DNA of 64,000 nucleotides, from the NCBI RefSeq assembly GCF_022024055.1, contig NZ_CP091788.1, positions 2,914,001 to 2,978,000 of the forward strand. Direction: 5' to 3'. Positions within the stretch are counted from its first letter, which is position 1. Each line of letters starts with the position of its first letter. The stretch comes from Prevotella sp. E2-28 (GTDB lineage Bacteria; Bacteroidota; Bacteroidia; Bacteroidales; Bacteroidaceae). Under the pieces are notes generated by a model. The model saw only the letters and a list, made by a program, of their open reading frames with translations. It was not told where the DNA came from and searched no databases. This document shows positions 17,733 to 25,984 of the stretch, piece by piece. The translations under genes were made by a program, and so were the position numbers.

Positions 17733-19292
17733 CTAATTATAATGAATTTTATAGCCTCTGCCTTTACATGCTGTACATTTAGGATGGCCTTCGCAGGCAC
17801 CGCATGTTGAATCCATTCCTAGCCGTACGCCTTTTCCTGTACCTTTACAATAAGTGCAAACCCCAGTACCATTACAGACTCCACACTTTTCATGTCTTTC
17901 TGAAAGTTTTGTGTTATCAGATTCTGAAGATGATGAATTTCTATTATGTGAAGAATAAGATGATGATAAAGAAACATTTGAGTTAGTCGAAGAAGATACT
18001 ATAACATTCGAAGATGAACTGGAGCGGTTCATTGATTGAACCGTTTGTGATATTGACCGATTCACGCTTTGGAAAACTTGTCCCCAAAGTTCAGCGTTTT
18101 GTTGTTGCCTTATAATTCTCTGTTGATGGGCAGCCACTGATGCATCGTAGATTTCATGACAAACGTCTATGAGGCGGATAACTTCACTTCGGACACTTGG
18201 AGCATATTGAAGTAATTTTGCTTCGTCTTTTCTAAAGTTAGGTGCCAACGTAAACCATGGAACAAATTTGTCGCCCCTTCCATTGATGATTGGTGCATAA
18301 TCCCCCAGTTCATAATAGCATCGCATCATTATAGAACATAGAAAAAGTTCTGTCGTGTTATATACACCAATTGTTCCCAGTTGATCAAAATCACAGAAAT
18401 AATGCAAATATTCCAATGCTTTTTTGTAATTCCCTTTTGCATAGGACTCCATTCCTTTTTTTACCCAGACGTTATTAGTGAACTCTAACCTAGCTTGTTT
18501 CTCTGATTCCTCACGGTTACACAATGACAATTGAGGCCTTTTGGCTTTTGCATTGGGAAACACCACCTCCGTTGTCTTATCGGCATTTATGACTTCTATT
18601 TTAGGAAAAAAATAAATCCCTGTTCCCCAATCAGACACAATAGGATCCATAACCTCCGTTCCATCTGCCAAAAAGAACCTACTAACCACCTTTTTTTTCC
18701 CGTTTTCATTAATTGAATATGAAGCCTTAATAAAATTTTTGTCGAAATCATATCGACAATCTATCTTCTCATGATCTTCAATGCTATATCCCAGTTTCTC
18801 TACAGTAAATAGATATGCTCCATCTATCGTCCAAAAGTCTATTTTACCATTCACTTTATCACCAACAATCCCCTTTAGGATACCTCGTACCTCGTCAGAA
18901 GAATCAACATAGGTGTATCTAAATGGCACTATAATGGTACCGTCGCGCCTGATAACCCCTTGTGTATGTGTGTTATAATTATTCAAGGCAAAAAGTCTTG
19001 GCATAAATTCTTTCATCTCTATATAATCAACCTCAGGAAATAACTCATTTCCATCAAGATCTATCGATTTGCCATAAGTATTTTCTATCCAATCACTATG
19101 TAATATACCAGGGCGTCGCCAGCTTTTCATTTTCATTTTTGCCGTCTTGGTCACATCATCTCTTAATTTAAATGCTGCTTTACGATAATTGTCTTGACTC
19201 TTCAGTGGATCTGTAGCAGAAACCGAGAGTGAGAAAGAGCAGCACAACAGAATAGTAACCACAGGAAATAACTTTAAAAATACATTACTCAT
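17733..19292 (-). CDS. Secreted protein with a C-terminal DnaJ-type CXXCXGXG zinc-finger region
   Basis: Signal peptide (1 to about 26, LLCCSFSLSVSA). The middle has WG-repeat-like beta segments (GTIIVPFRYTYVDSS, GKIDFWTIDGAYLF) and a TPR-like stretch (about 290-330, YAKGNYKKALEYL). A serine-rich linker (about 400-455) leads to four cysteine motifs in the last 50 residues: CGVCNGTG, CTYCKGTG, CGACEGHP, CTACKGRG. This matches the DnaJ central zinc-binding repeat, but no J domain exists and the protein is exported. Its role is unknown; binding of unfolded or client proteins outside the cytoplasm is a guess. A possible -7 element TATATTTG lies at 19432-19439 on the minus strand. Confidence 0.8.
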   Translation of the reverse strand: MSNVFLKLFPVVTILLCCSFSLSVSATDPLKSQDNYRKAAFKLRDDVTKTAKMKMKSWRRPGILHSDWIENTYGKSIDLDGNELFPEVDYIEMKEFMPRLFALNNYNTHTQGVIRRDGTIIVPFRYTYVDSSDEVRGILKGIVGDKVNGKIDFWTIDGAYLFTVEKLGYSIEDHEKIDCRYDFDKNFIKASYSINENGKKKVVSRFFLADGTEVMDPIVSDWGTGIYFFPKIEVINADKTTEVVFPNAKAKRPQLSLCNREESEKQARLEFTNNVWVKKGMESYAKGNYKKALEYLHYFCDFDQLGTIGVYNTTELFLCSIMMRCYYELGDYAPIINGRGDKFVPWFTLAPNFRKDEAKLLQYAPSVRSEVIRLIDVCHEIYDASVAAHQQRIIRQQQNAELWGQVFQSVNRSISQTVQSMNRSSSSSNVIVSSSTNSNVSLSSSYSSHNRNSSSSESDNTKLSERHEKCGVCNGTGVCTYCKGTGKGVRLGMDSTCGACEGHPKCTACKGRGYKIHYN

Positions 19293-19612
19293 AATTGTCG
19301 TTTTTAGATTATTGTAAAAATTATTAAATCATAAATCAAGGGGACCGCATGAAGATTCACAATATTTTATCATAGCGTTATATCTCCATATCGTTTTTAG
19401 TTATTCTTACCCACGATTGGCATATCAAGTACAAATATACGAAGAAATTTTGAAAGTAATACGTTTTCTTATGAAAATCTTTTTGAAACTGCACAAAACG
19501 AGCTAAGTGTGCCAATTCTGATAAGAACAGATTTATCTAAAGACAGAGTAGCATAAAAACAGTTACTAAAAAGGCCGTTGCAGATCAAAGGGACAGATTG
19601 ATTTTTAAAGGA
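19293..19612. other. Intergenic region, 320 bp
   Basis: Contains a minus-strand TATATTTG -7 candidate (19432-19439) for the zinc-finger gene and two weak fragments resembling the GGGGACAG repeat core (near 19341 and 19588). Nothing else is supported. Confidence 0.4.
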
Positions 19613-20494
19613 TTATTTGCACAGATACATTTTGTTCTCGTCAAAATCAAAGATAGCAGGCATCGTAAAGAACTTCAGGCCCAAGAAGCCACACTCCTCC
19701 AAGGACTTGAAGGTGGACACACCTACAGAAACGCCCTCGAACATCCTTTTACAGATGGTCAGCTCTTCAGCATAAACACCCTGTGCTATCACCTTTCCCG
19801 TTCTTTTATCGTGTGCATCTTTCAGACGGATCTTTCCATCGCTGAATAATTTCTCAACGCTGGTATTGCATTTATTAAGGAAAAGCAGGGAGGCATTTCC
19901 CATATCCGTAATGAAATTTCCTGTAATGGTTTTTTGATGACCATCAGCAGAAATGGTTAATGAAGTCGAGACTACAGGCATACCAAACTGGTTGTAGGTC
20001 AGGTTCCAAGCCGAGGCATCCCTTGTGAGTTTCTGTAGGGCATCCCTGCTGCAGACGCTGAATTGCGATTTGCCTAGTTCTATCATGACGATAGAACTAT
20101 TGTCCTGAGGATGATGAAGCATCTGGATTGGTATCTTGAGCTCATTGTCATCACTGATTATCTTCACTGGTCCTTCGAAGATAGCATCCCCCATCCGCAG
20201 GCGTGCCTGAGCCGTATATTTTACGTGGCGCAATCCGCTAAGGAACCTGATTTTCTCGTTAGACTCCTTCACATCTAGTTTCAGGGAGTCCTTATGGGCT
20301 TCATAGAATGCCTCACTCATCATCAGACCAGGTATGCCACTCTCAAGCATTAATTTGGCATTCGCCCCGTTCAGGGTTGTCTCACAATAGAAATGCCCAT
20401 GTTCCTGAGTCAACTTGAACACAGACTCCGTTTGGCCCATACAATATTGGCTCAGGAAAAGGAATAGAAACAAGGTGTGATAAAAGCGTTTCAT
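19613..20494 (-). CDS. Secreted retropepsin-like (clan AA) protein lacking the first DTG
   Basis: Signal peptide (1 to about 20, LFLSQYCMGQ). The shape is that of a two-lobe retropepsin-like protein: CETTLNGANAKLMLESGIP where the first Asp-Thr-Gly would be expected, and GNFITDMGNASLLFL where the second D-x-G lies. The first site has Glu-Ser-Gly and the second Asp-Met-Gly, so proteolysis is doubtful; it may be a binding-only relative. Its ATG overlaps the preceding gene's stop as ATGA. It is the last gene of a three-gene minus-strand unit starting at 21817. Confidence 0.65.
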   Translation of the reverse strand: MKRFYHTLFLFLFLSQYCMGQTESVFKLTQEHGHFYCETTLNGANAKLMLESGIPGLMMSEAFYEAHKDSLKLDVKESNEKIRFLSGLRHVKYTAQARLRMGDAIFEGPVKIISDDNELKIPIQMLHHPQDNSSIVMIELGKSQFSVCSRDALQKLTRDASAWNLTYNQFGMPVVSTSLTISADGHQKTITGNFITDMGNASLLFLNKCNTSVEKLFSDGKIRLKDAHDKRTGKVIAQGVYAEELTICKRMFEGVSVGVSTFKSLEECGFLGLKFFTMPAIFDFDENKMYLCK

Positions 20495-20979
20495 CGTGAT
20501 TTCTTTTCATTAAAAAAATGCAGCCGTTCGTTTAGCAGATCGCAGAGTTCATGCTGCTTTATGGTAAGACCATCGGTAGAGAACATTTTGACATAGCCAT
20601 TCCCGTTCTTCAGATGGGCAATCATATTGTCTGTGGGCAAGTTAAATCGCCATAGTCTAGTCGTTTCACATTCAAAGGACTTCACTTCATCAAAACGGAC
20701 TTCCCATTGTCCTCGTCGCTCGTTGACAATGACGCGGTCATCGCTTATCGTCAGATAAGTACGTTTGGGAATCATCAGTATCTTTTTTATGGCCATAAAC
20801 AGAAGGAACACGCAACCCATAAAGCCACCTATGAAAAGGGGCCATGGAATCGATCTGGGATTGATCCCACTTGCCTCCGTTAGGTAAATGACAGGGAAGC
20901 AACAGCAAATAATTAGGAATCCGTTCACATTATAATTTGATATGCCCAGGGCTGGACGCTTAATTAGGATTTCTTCCAT
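20491..20979 (-). CDS. Two-helix membrane protein with a PH-like domain
   Basis: About 162 residues: two transmembrane helices (GFLIICCCFPVIYL and WPLFIGGFMGCVFLLFMAI), then a soluble beta-rich domain (RTYLTISDDRVIVNERRGQWEVRFDEVKSFE) like bacterial PH-like STM3941/YdbT-type domains. I chose the ATG at 20979, 8 nt after the upstream stop; a longer frame to 21009 would overlap the upstream gene by 23 bp. The ATGA overlap with the next gene suggests coupled translation. Role unknown. Confidence 0.7.
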   Translation of the reverse strand: MEEILIKRPALGISNYNVNGFLIICCCFPVIYLTEASGINPRSIPWPLFIGGFMGCVFLLFMAIKKILMIPKRTYLTISDDRVIVNERRGQWEVRFDEVKSFECETTRLWRFNLPTDNMIAHLKNGNGYVKMFSTDGLTIKQHELCDLLNERLHFFNEKKSR

Positions 20980-20986
20980 GACTCTT

Positions 20987-21817
20987 CTATCTGCGATATC
21001 CTGACACATTATGACTGGCGAAGCGGCTCAGCATGGTCTGACCATCCGTGACGCGCTCCAGAATTTTCCAGTCAGTGCGATAGTCTATTTTCTCCTCAAT
21101 GGCGATGCGGTCTTTTGTGAGCCACTTCACGTGCAGTGTCTGGTTATTCAGCTTGTAAGCTTTTTTACCTTCGTACTCCACAGGATTCACCACACCTCCC
21201 TGAAGGCGTGCCACCAATGTAAATGTCTTTGGACTGAAAATATAGAAGAAGTTATAGTATTTGCTGGCCTCATAGTTCTCATGCATCTTTGGCAAAGCCT
21301 TCTTGATATCGCGCAGTTCGTCCACATCACCAAGGATACGCCATGTGCCAAGCAACGGATTCTTTTTGTCAACAACAGGCACGGCAGTAAGCGCATCAAA
21401 AGCCTTACGACCTATCTCAGAGTACTTATTGGCCTCGTACTTTTCTAAACACCAATTATTATCAGGAAAGTATAAATGCCCTCTGCCTGCGTTCCACCAT
21501 TTCAAGGTGAAGTGCTCGGCATTACTATCGTAGATGAGGGTGCTCTTATCATTCTCGTCCTTAGGCTGACTACCAGTATAGTAGAACACACTGTGGTCTG
21601 TATCCTGAATTTGGAATGTGGTGCCTTGCACGTTGACCATCAGTGTCATGCTATCGGTACAGATTTTATATTGGTCGAACGGAGCCTTGATTTCTCCCTG
21701 CTTGCCCGTGAGCGTCATCATCTTGTAGATACCACGTGGATTATCTGTCTGTGCGTTCGATACGATTGGCAGGGATAAACATGCTGCTGCCATCAGCAGT
21801 TTCATAGTTCTGTTCAT
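20987..21817 (-). CDS. Secreted protein of unknown function, possibly lipocalin-like
   Basis: 276 residues with a signal peptide (1 to about 22, AACLSLPIVSNAQ). Two similar beta-rich halves can be seen, opening GIYKMMTLTG and LLGTWRILGDV, which recalls lipocalin-like secreted proteins of Bacteroidetes, but the match is weak. First gene of the three-gene unit 21817-19613; a good promoter lies upstream. Confidence 0.65.
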   Translation of the reverse strand: MNRTMKLLMAAACLSLPIVSNAQTDNPRGIYKMMTLTGKQGEIKAPFDQYKICTDSMTLMVNVQGTTFQIQDTDHSVFYYTGSQPKDENDKSTLIYDSNAEHFTLKWWNAGRGHLYFPDNNWCLEKYEANKYSEIGRKAFDALTAVPVVDKKNPLLGTWRILGDVDELRDIKKALPKMHENYEASKYYNFFYIFSPKTFTLVARLQGGVVNPVEYEGKKAYKLNNQTLHVKWLTKDRIAIEEKIDYRTDWKILERVTDGQTMLSRFASHNVSGYRR

Positions 21818-21894
21818 GATTGTTTAATGATTTGTTCTATCTCCAAAGCATGGTGAATATTTTAGTTATTGTTTTTGTCATCATATTGATGCGA

Positions 21895-21926
21895 CAAAGA
21901 TAGAACAATTATTTCTATCTTCCAAA
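21895..21926 (-). promoter_or_regulatory. Promoter of the 21817-19613 unit
   Basis: Minus strand TTTG (21923-21926), 20 nt, TATCTTTG (21895-21902). Confidence 0.7.
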
Positions 21927-21952
21927 TATTTTACATTTTTTATTGCTGACTT

Positions 21953-21983
21953 CTTGGGGAAGTTCAGAAAACTATTTACCTTT
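21953..21983 (+). promoter_or_regulatory. Promoter of the Sel1 lipoprotein; decides its start
   Basis: TTGG (21953-21956), 19 nt, TACCTTTG (21976-21983). Transcription begins near 21990, so an ATG at 21954 cannot be used and the ATG at 22005 is the start. Confidence 0.7.
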
Positions 21984-22004
21984 GTAGAAAATTACAACGC
22001 ACCC

Positions 22005-22568
22005 ATGTCACGAATCTTTCGACTGTTCCCCATCTCGCTCCTACTAATAGGATGTACGCACCCTTCGCCCCCTGTTGACGAGGTCACTATGGCTTTAGCG
22101 GAGGAAGGGGATGCTACGGCCCAAATAAAAGTAGGATTAGCTTTCGACAAAGAGGAGAACTATGAAGAAGCGGCCCGATGGTACAGAATGGCAGCAGAAC
22201 AGGGAGTGAGCGAGGCACAGAACAATCTAGGGGTGATGTATAAGGACGGGCAGGGCGTCAAACAAGACTTTAAAGAGGCTGCCTACTGGTTCCTTTTGGC
22301 AGCACAGCAAGACAACACCTTGGCACAACTGAACCTCGGTTGGCTTTATCACGCAGGCAAAGGTTTACTTCAGGATGCAGACTCTGCCCGCTATTGGTAT
22401 TCGAAAGCAGCACAAAAGGGACACGCCACTGCCCATCTGAACTTAGGCATCCTCTATTTACAACAGAAGGACACTATTACTGCCATCCATTGTTTGCGGC
22501 AAGCAGCACAGCAAGGCAATGAGGGTGCCTTGCGCATACTTCAGCGAATCAACGGAGACGAAAAATAA
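22005..22568 (+). CDS. Sel1-repeat lipoprotein
   Basis: 187 residues from the ATG at 22005, which follows the promoter and puts a lipoprotein signal (RLFPISLLLIGC) at the N-terminus. Sel1/TPR-like repeats fill the rest: GDATAQIKVGLAF, YRMAAEQGVSEAQNNLGVMY, LLAAQQDNTLAQLNLGWLY, YSKAAQKGHATAHLNLGILY, RQAAQQGNEGAL. Such repeats bind other proteins. The partner is unknown. It runs convergent with the HAD lipoprotein, 12 bp away. Confidence 0.85.
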   Translation: MSRIFRLFPISLLLIGCTHPSPPVDEVTMALAEEGDATAQIKVGLAFDKEENYEEAARWYRMAAEQGVSEAQNNLGVMYKDGQGVKQDFKEAAYWFLLAAQQDNTLAQLNLGWLYHAGKGLLQDADSARYWYSKAAQKGHATAHLNLGILYLQQKDTITAIHCLRQAAQQGNEGALRILQRINGDEK

Positions 22569-22580
22569 AATCATTTCCTG

Positions 22581-23648
22581 CTATTCGGCAGGAAAGGTGA
22601 AATCTACTTTTTGAACGTCGTAGCCGTAAATGGTCTTGAAGTCATTCTTCATAGAAATGATGTGATAACCGGCTTCACGCCATTTAGCCTCACGACTCTC
22701 TGCTTCCTTGAGGTCTGCATGGTCGCGGTCAGCATCATCGGCAACGAGCATGAAGGCTGCTGTGCGGTGCTGTTTGTTGCTCAGACAGTAGTTGTGCATA
22801 GCACAGTCGCCACTGCTATTGCCAAATGAGAGCACGGGCATCTTACCAATCTCCTGAGAAATCTGTAGAACTTTGATGGTCTTCAGGTTCTTGAGAATCA
22901 AGCTATCGGTGCGCACCAAGTATTCCTCTTTTCCCATCGTATAATCTAAGCCAGTCTTGTTTTGATTGTTAGCCATAAGACACACATCCATGCCGATCAC
23001 CCTGTTGGGAGCAATGCCGATAGGCTCCACCAAAGCACGGCAGAGAAAACGATCAGAACCAGAAACTACATAATAAGTAAAGCCATTATCCTTCAGATAA
23101 TCGAAGACCTCAAGCATAGGCTTATAAAAACTCTGACCATAGGTCATATTCTTAAAACCGTTAGCTGGCAGTTTGCAGTAGGCTTTCACATAAGCGTCAA
23201 ACTCAGCAATAGTCATACCAGAATAGGCCTTGGCAGCAGCACGGGCATGAATAAGTTCGAATGTTTTTGGCAGAGCCGTTCCTTTGCGTACGAAATCACG
23301 AATGGCCTGCGCTGCTTCTTTCACGTCTTCAGGTGCCTTGTCTTTGTACGTAGCATCATCGAACACGCGGTATTCCAACATGTTATATTCAAAATAGGTG
23401 GGATAGAGTTCACCTACGAACGTACCATCCATATCGAAAGTAGCAATACGGTCTTCAGGACTGATATAGTTGGGCGACTGTGGATTCGTAACATCCTCTA
23501 CGTATGCCTGCAGAGAATCCAGCGCAGTACATTTGTTCCACGATTGGAAATACTCCTTCTTTGCAGAACTTTCCCCATCATCGCTGCTACAAGCAGTAAA
23601 CATCGTTACCAACACGATGGCAACTAACAAAGATAAATGTTTCTTCAT
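22581..23648 (-). CDS. HAD-superfamily phosphatase lipoprotein
   Basis: Lipoprotein signal with lipobox VTMFTAC. HAD motifs: FDMDGT near residue 70 (nucleophile Asp), VVSGSDRF (motif II), a Lys in the region before VLSFGNSSGDCAM (motif IV acidic pair). The helical cap lies between motifs I and II. It is probably a periplasmic phosphomonoesterase; the substrate is unknown. It follows greA by 45 bp on the same strand. Confidence 0.82.
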   Translation of the reverse strand: MKKHLSLLVAIVLVTMFTACSSDDGESSAKKEYFQSWNKCTALDSLQAYVEDVTNPQSPNYISPEDRIATFDMDGTFVGELYPTYFEYNMLEYRVFDDATYKDKAPEDVKEAAQAIRDFVRKGTALPKTFELIHARAAAKAYSGMTIAEFDAYVKAYCKLPANGFKNMTYGQSFYKPMLEVFDYLKDNGFTYYVVSGSDRFLCRALVEPIGIAPNRVIGMDVCLMANNQNKTGLDYTMGKEEYLVRTDSLILKNLKTIKVLQISQEIGKMPVLSFGNSSGDCAMHNYCLSNKQHRTAAFMLVADDADRDHADLKEAESREAKWREAGYHIISMKNDFKTIYGYDVQKVDFTFPAE

Positions 23649-23650
23649 GA

Positions 23651-23700
23651 GATTATGTTTTAATTGTGATTATGTTTTCGATTGTGATTATGTCTATAGT
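23651..23700. repeat. Three-unit GATTATGT tandem repeat
   Basis: Units begin at 23651, 23668 and 23686 (period 17-18 bp), each GATTATGTTTT..ATTGT-like. The third covers the greA stop codon at 23694-23696. Confidence 0.75.
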
Positions 23701-24158
23701 GTGATGCTTTCTATACGCAACTTCTGCACACCAATAGGCACCTGAACTTCCACCACATCGCCCACCTTTTTATTCAACAAGGCCTGAGCAATAGGCGACT
23801 TAATAGAAATCTTTCCCTCACGGAGATTGGCCTCGTGAGGACTGACGATGGTATAGGTCATACGAGCATTGCGATCAATATTCGTCATTTCCACCTTCGA
23901 GAGCAGTCCTACCTTTTCACTTCCCAGAAGCGACGTATTGATAACACGGGCATTTTCCAAGACCCTCTGCTTAAAGCGAATACGTCCTAAGATTCTGGCC
24001 TGCTCGCGCTTGGCGGCATGATACTCGAAGTTTTCACTGAGGTCGCCCTTATCGCGTGCCTCAGCTATCGCATCGCGCACCTGAGGCAGATCCACACTTT
24101 CCAACTGATGAAGTTCGGCCACGAGCTTGTCGTAGCCTTCCTGTGACATATATTCCAT
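23694..24158 (-). CDS. greA: Transcription elongation factor GreA
   Basis: 154 residues, the usual length. It rescues backtracked RNA polymerase by stimulating transcript cleavage. The N-terminal coiled coil carries the acidic tip (AEARDKGDLSENFEYHAAK), and the C-terminal FKBP-like domain ends with GDVVEVQVPIG. It sits 10 bp after ruvA, so the two form an operon. Its 3' end runs into the GATTATGT repeat. Confidence 0.97.
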   Translation of the reverse strand: MEYMSQEGYDKLVAELHQLESVDLPQVRDAIAEARDKGDLSENFEYHAAKREQARILGRIRFKQRVLENARVINTSLLGSEKVGLLSKVEMTNIDRNARMTYTIVSPHEANLREGKISIKSPIAQALLNKKVGDVVEVQVPIGVQKLRIESITL

Positions 24159-24168
24159 GCTATTTCGA

Positions 24169-24780
24169 CTATTTAATCTGTTTCAATGCCAACTTTACTA
24201 CTTGCTCTACAGGCAATGTGGGCTGGTCTTGCAGGATTTGGACAACAACTTTCTGCGTAGGAGCTGGCGCAAAGCCCAGCATGGTGAGGGCAGCAACGGC
24301 CTCATCACGCACAGCATTATTAACAGGAGCAGCAACACTACCACCTGCAGGAATCTCTTCGGCAATACCGAGAGCCACAATCTTGTCGCGCAAATCAACA
24401 ATGATGCGCTGAGCAGTCATCTTACCGATACCCTTAATGCTCTGAATAAGACGGGCATTACCTGTAGATATTGCAGAACAAAGCTCAGAGACGCTCATGC
24501 CCGAAAGCATCATGCGGGCCGTATTGGCCCCCACCCCACTCACGGTGATGAGCAACTCGAACATCTCACGTTCCTTCTTATTATAGAAGCCATAGAGCAT
24601 ATAAGCATCCTCACGAATGGCTTCATAAACGTAAAGCTTTACTTCCTTTTTGCCCTGAATAGCACTAAACGTGGTAAGCGAAATATTTAGTCCGTAACCC
24701 ACACCCGCAGCCTCAACGGTGGCCATAGCGGGGGTAAGGTCGGTCAATTCGCCCTTGATATATTCTATCATAACTTTCAA
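24169..24780 (-). CDS. ruvA: Holliday junction branch migration protein RuvA
   Basis: 203 residues. RuvA tetramers bind Holliday junctions and load the RuvB motor. The N-terminal OB fold starts [10 protein letters not shown] in essence ([15 protein letters not shown]), the two helix-hairpin-helix motifs are visible ([18 protein letters not shown] and [17 protein letters not shown]), and a C-terminal RuvB-binding domain follows an Ala/Val-rich linker. The start may be the internal Met4. ruvB is not in the window. Confidence 0.96.
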   Translation of the reverse strand: MKVMIEYIKGELTDLTPAMATVEAAGVGYGLNISLTTFSAIQGKKEVKLYVYEAIREDAYMLYGFYNKKEREMFELLITVSGVGANTARMMLSGMSVSELCSAISTGNARLIQSIKGIGKMTAQRIIVDLRDKIVALGIAEEIPAGGSVAAPVNNAVRDEAVAALTMLGFAPAPTQKVVVQILQDQPTLPVEQVVKLALKQIK

Positions 24781-24921
24781 TTTTGTATATATACATCCAT
24801 TTTAACGCTCGAACATGTCAATTTATTGTATTTCAAGGGCATGAACTTGCAAATTATCACAAAATGGCAGATTTTAGATAATTTTTACGTCAAAATGTAA
24901 CGCTGTTAAGATAAAAAGCAG

Positions 24922-24929
24922 TACTTTTG
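24922..24929 (+). promoter_or_regulatory. -7 element for ddh
   Basis: TACTTTTG, 43 bp before the ATG. No clear -33 TTTG. Confidence 0.5.
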
Positions 24930-24972
24930 CCGCCACAAACAATTAATGGGACAACAAAAAGCATTATAAAAA

Positions 24973-25872
24973 ATGAAAAAAATCAGAGCAGCCGTCGTTG
25001 GTTACGGCAACATTGGTAAGTATGCACTCGAGGCTCTCGAGGCTGCACCCGACTTTGAAGTAGCAGGTATCGTACGTCGTAATGGCGCAGAAAACAAGCC
25101 TGCCGAACTGGCTCAGTATGAGGTTGTAAAGGATATCAAAGAACTGAAAGACGTTGACGTAGCGATCTTGGCTACCCCTACCCGCTCATGCGAGGAGTAT
25201 GCTAAGCAGATTCTGCCACTGGGCATCAACACCGTTGACTCTTTCGACATTCACGGACTGATTCGTGACTATCGTCGCACACTGATGGATATCAACAAGA
25301 AGACTAACACCGTGAGCGTAATCGCTGCCGGATGGGATCCAGGTTCTGACTCTATCGTACGTACCCTGATGCAGAGCTTGGCACCTAAAGGTCTGAGCTA
25401 CACCAACTTTGGTCCTGGTATGTCAATGGGCCACAGCGTATGCGTACGTTCAAAGGCTGGTGTAAAGAATGCTCTGTCAATGACTATCCCCTTGGGCGAA
25501 GGCATCCATCGTCGTATGGTTTATGTAGAACTCGAAGAAGGCGCTAAGTTGGAAGAGGTAACTGCAGCCATCAAGGCCGATCCTTACTTCGCTAACGATG
25601 AGACTCACGTATTCCAGGTGGAGAGCGTAGATGACGTACGCGATATGGGTCACGGTGTGAACCTCGTTCGCAAAGGTGTATCAGGCAAGACCCAGAACCA
25701 GCGTCTGGAGTTCAACATGAGCATCAACAACCCCGCCCTCACTGGTCAGGTATTGGTGAACGTAGCACGTGCTTCAATGAACCTGCAGCCTGGTTGCTAC
25801 ACCATGATTGAGATTCCTGTTATCGACATGCTGCCTGGCGACCGCGAGGATCTGATTAGCCACTTGGTATAA
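24973..25872 (+). CDS. ddh: meso-Diaminopimelate D-dehydrogenase
   Basis: NADPH-dependent enzyme that makes meso-diaminopimelate in one step from tetrahydrodipicolinate, for lysine and peptidoglycan. 299 residues: Rossmann motif VVGYGNIGKYAL (8-19), VRRNGAE, then AAGWDPGSDSIVRTL and NFGPGMSMGHS typical of the family, and a C-terminal dimerisation domain. Monocistronic, with a strong terminator. Confidence 0.95.
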   Translation: MKKIRAAVVGYGNIGKYALEALEAAPDFEVAGIVRRNGAENKPAELAQYEVVKDIKELKDVDVAILATPTRSCEEYAKQILPLGINTVDSFDIHGLIRDYRRTLMDINKKTNTVSVIAAGWDPGSDSIVRTLMQSLAPKGLSYTNFGPGMSMGHSVCVRSKAGVKNALSMTIPLGEGIHRRMVYVELEEGAKLEEVTAAIKADPYFANDETHVFQVESVDDVRDMGHGVNLVRKGVSGKTQNQRLEFNMSINNPALTGQVLVNVARASMNLQPGCYTMIEIPVIDMLPGDREDLISHLV

Positions 25873-25903
25873 AAAAGGCACTCTTTTTAATAACAAATAC
25901 TTT

Positions 25904-25941
25904 AAAATCTGATAATTCCTAGTGAGTTATCAGATTTTTTT
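25904..25941 (+). terminator. Terminator of ddh overlapping the next promoter
   Basis: AAAATCTGATAA (25904-25915) pairs perfectly with TTATCAGATTTT (25927-25938), with the T run reaching 25941. It abuts the -7 element of the GH28 gene at 25943. Confidence 0.9.
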
Positions 25942-25942
25942 G

Positions 25943-25950
25943 TATTTTTG
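25943..25950 (+). promoter_or_regulatory. -7 element of the GH28 gene; decides its start
   Basis: TATTTTTG. An in-frame ATG at 25922 lies upstream of it, so translation must begin at 25985. Confidence 0.6.
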
Positions 25951-25984
25951 CAAACGAACTAAAACACCACTAAAACGAAATAAA

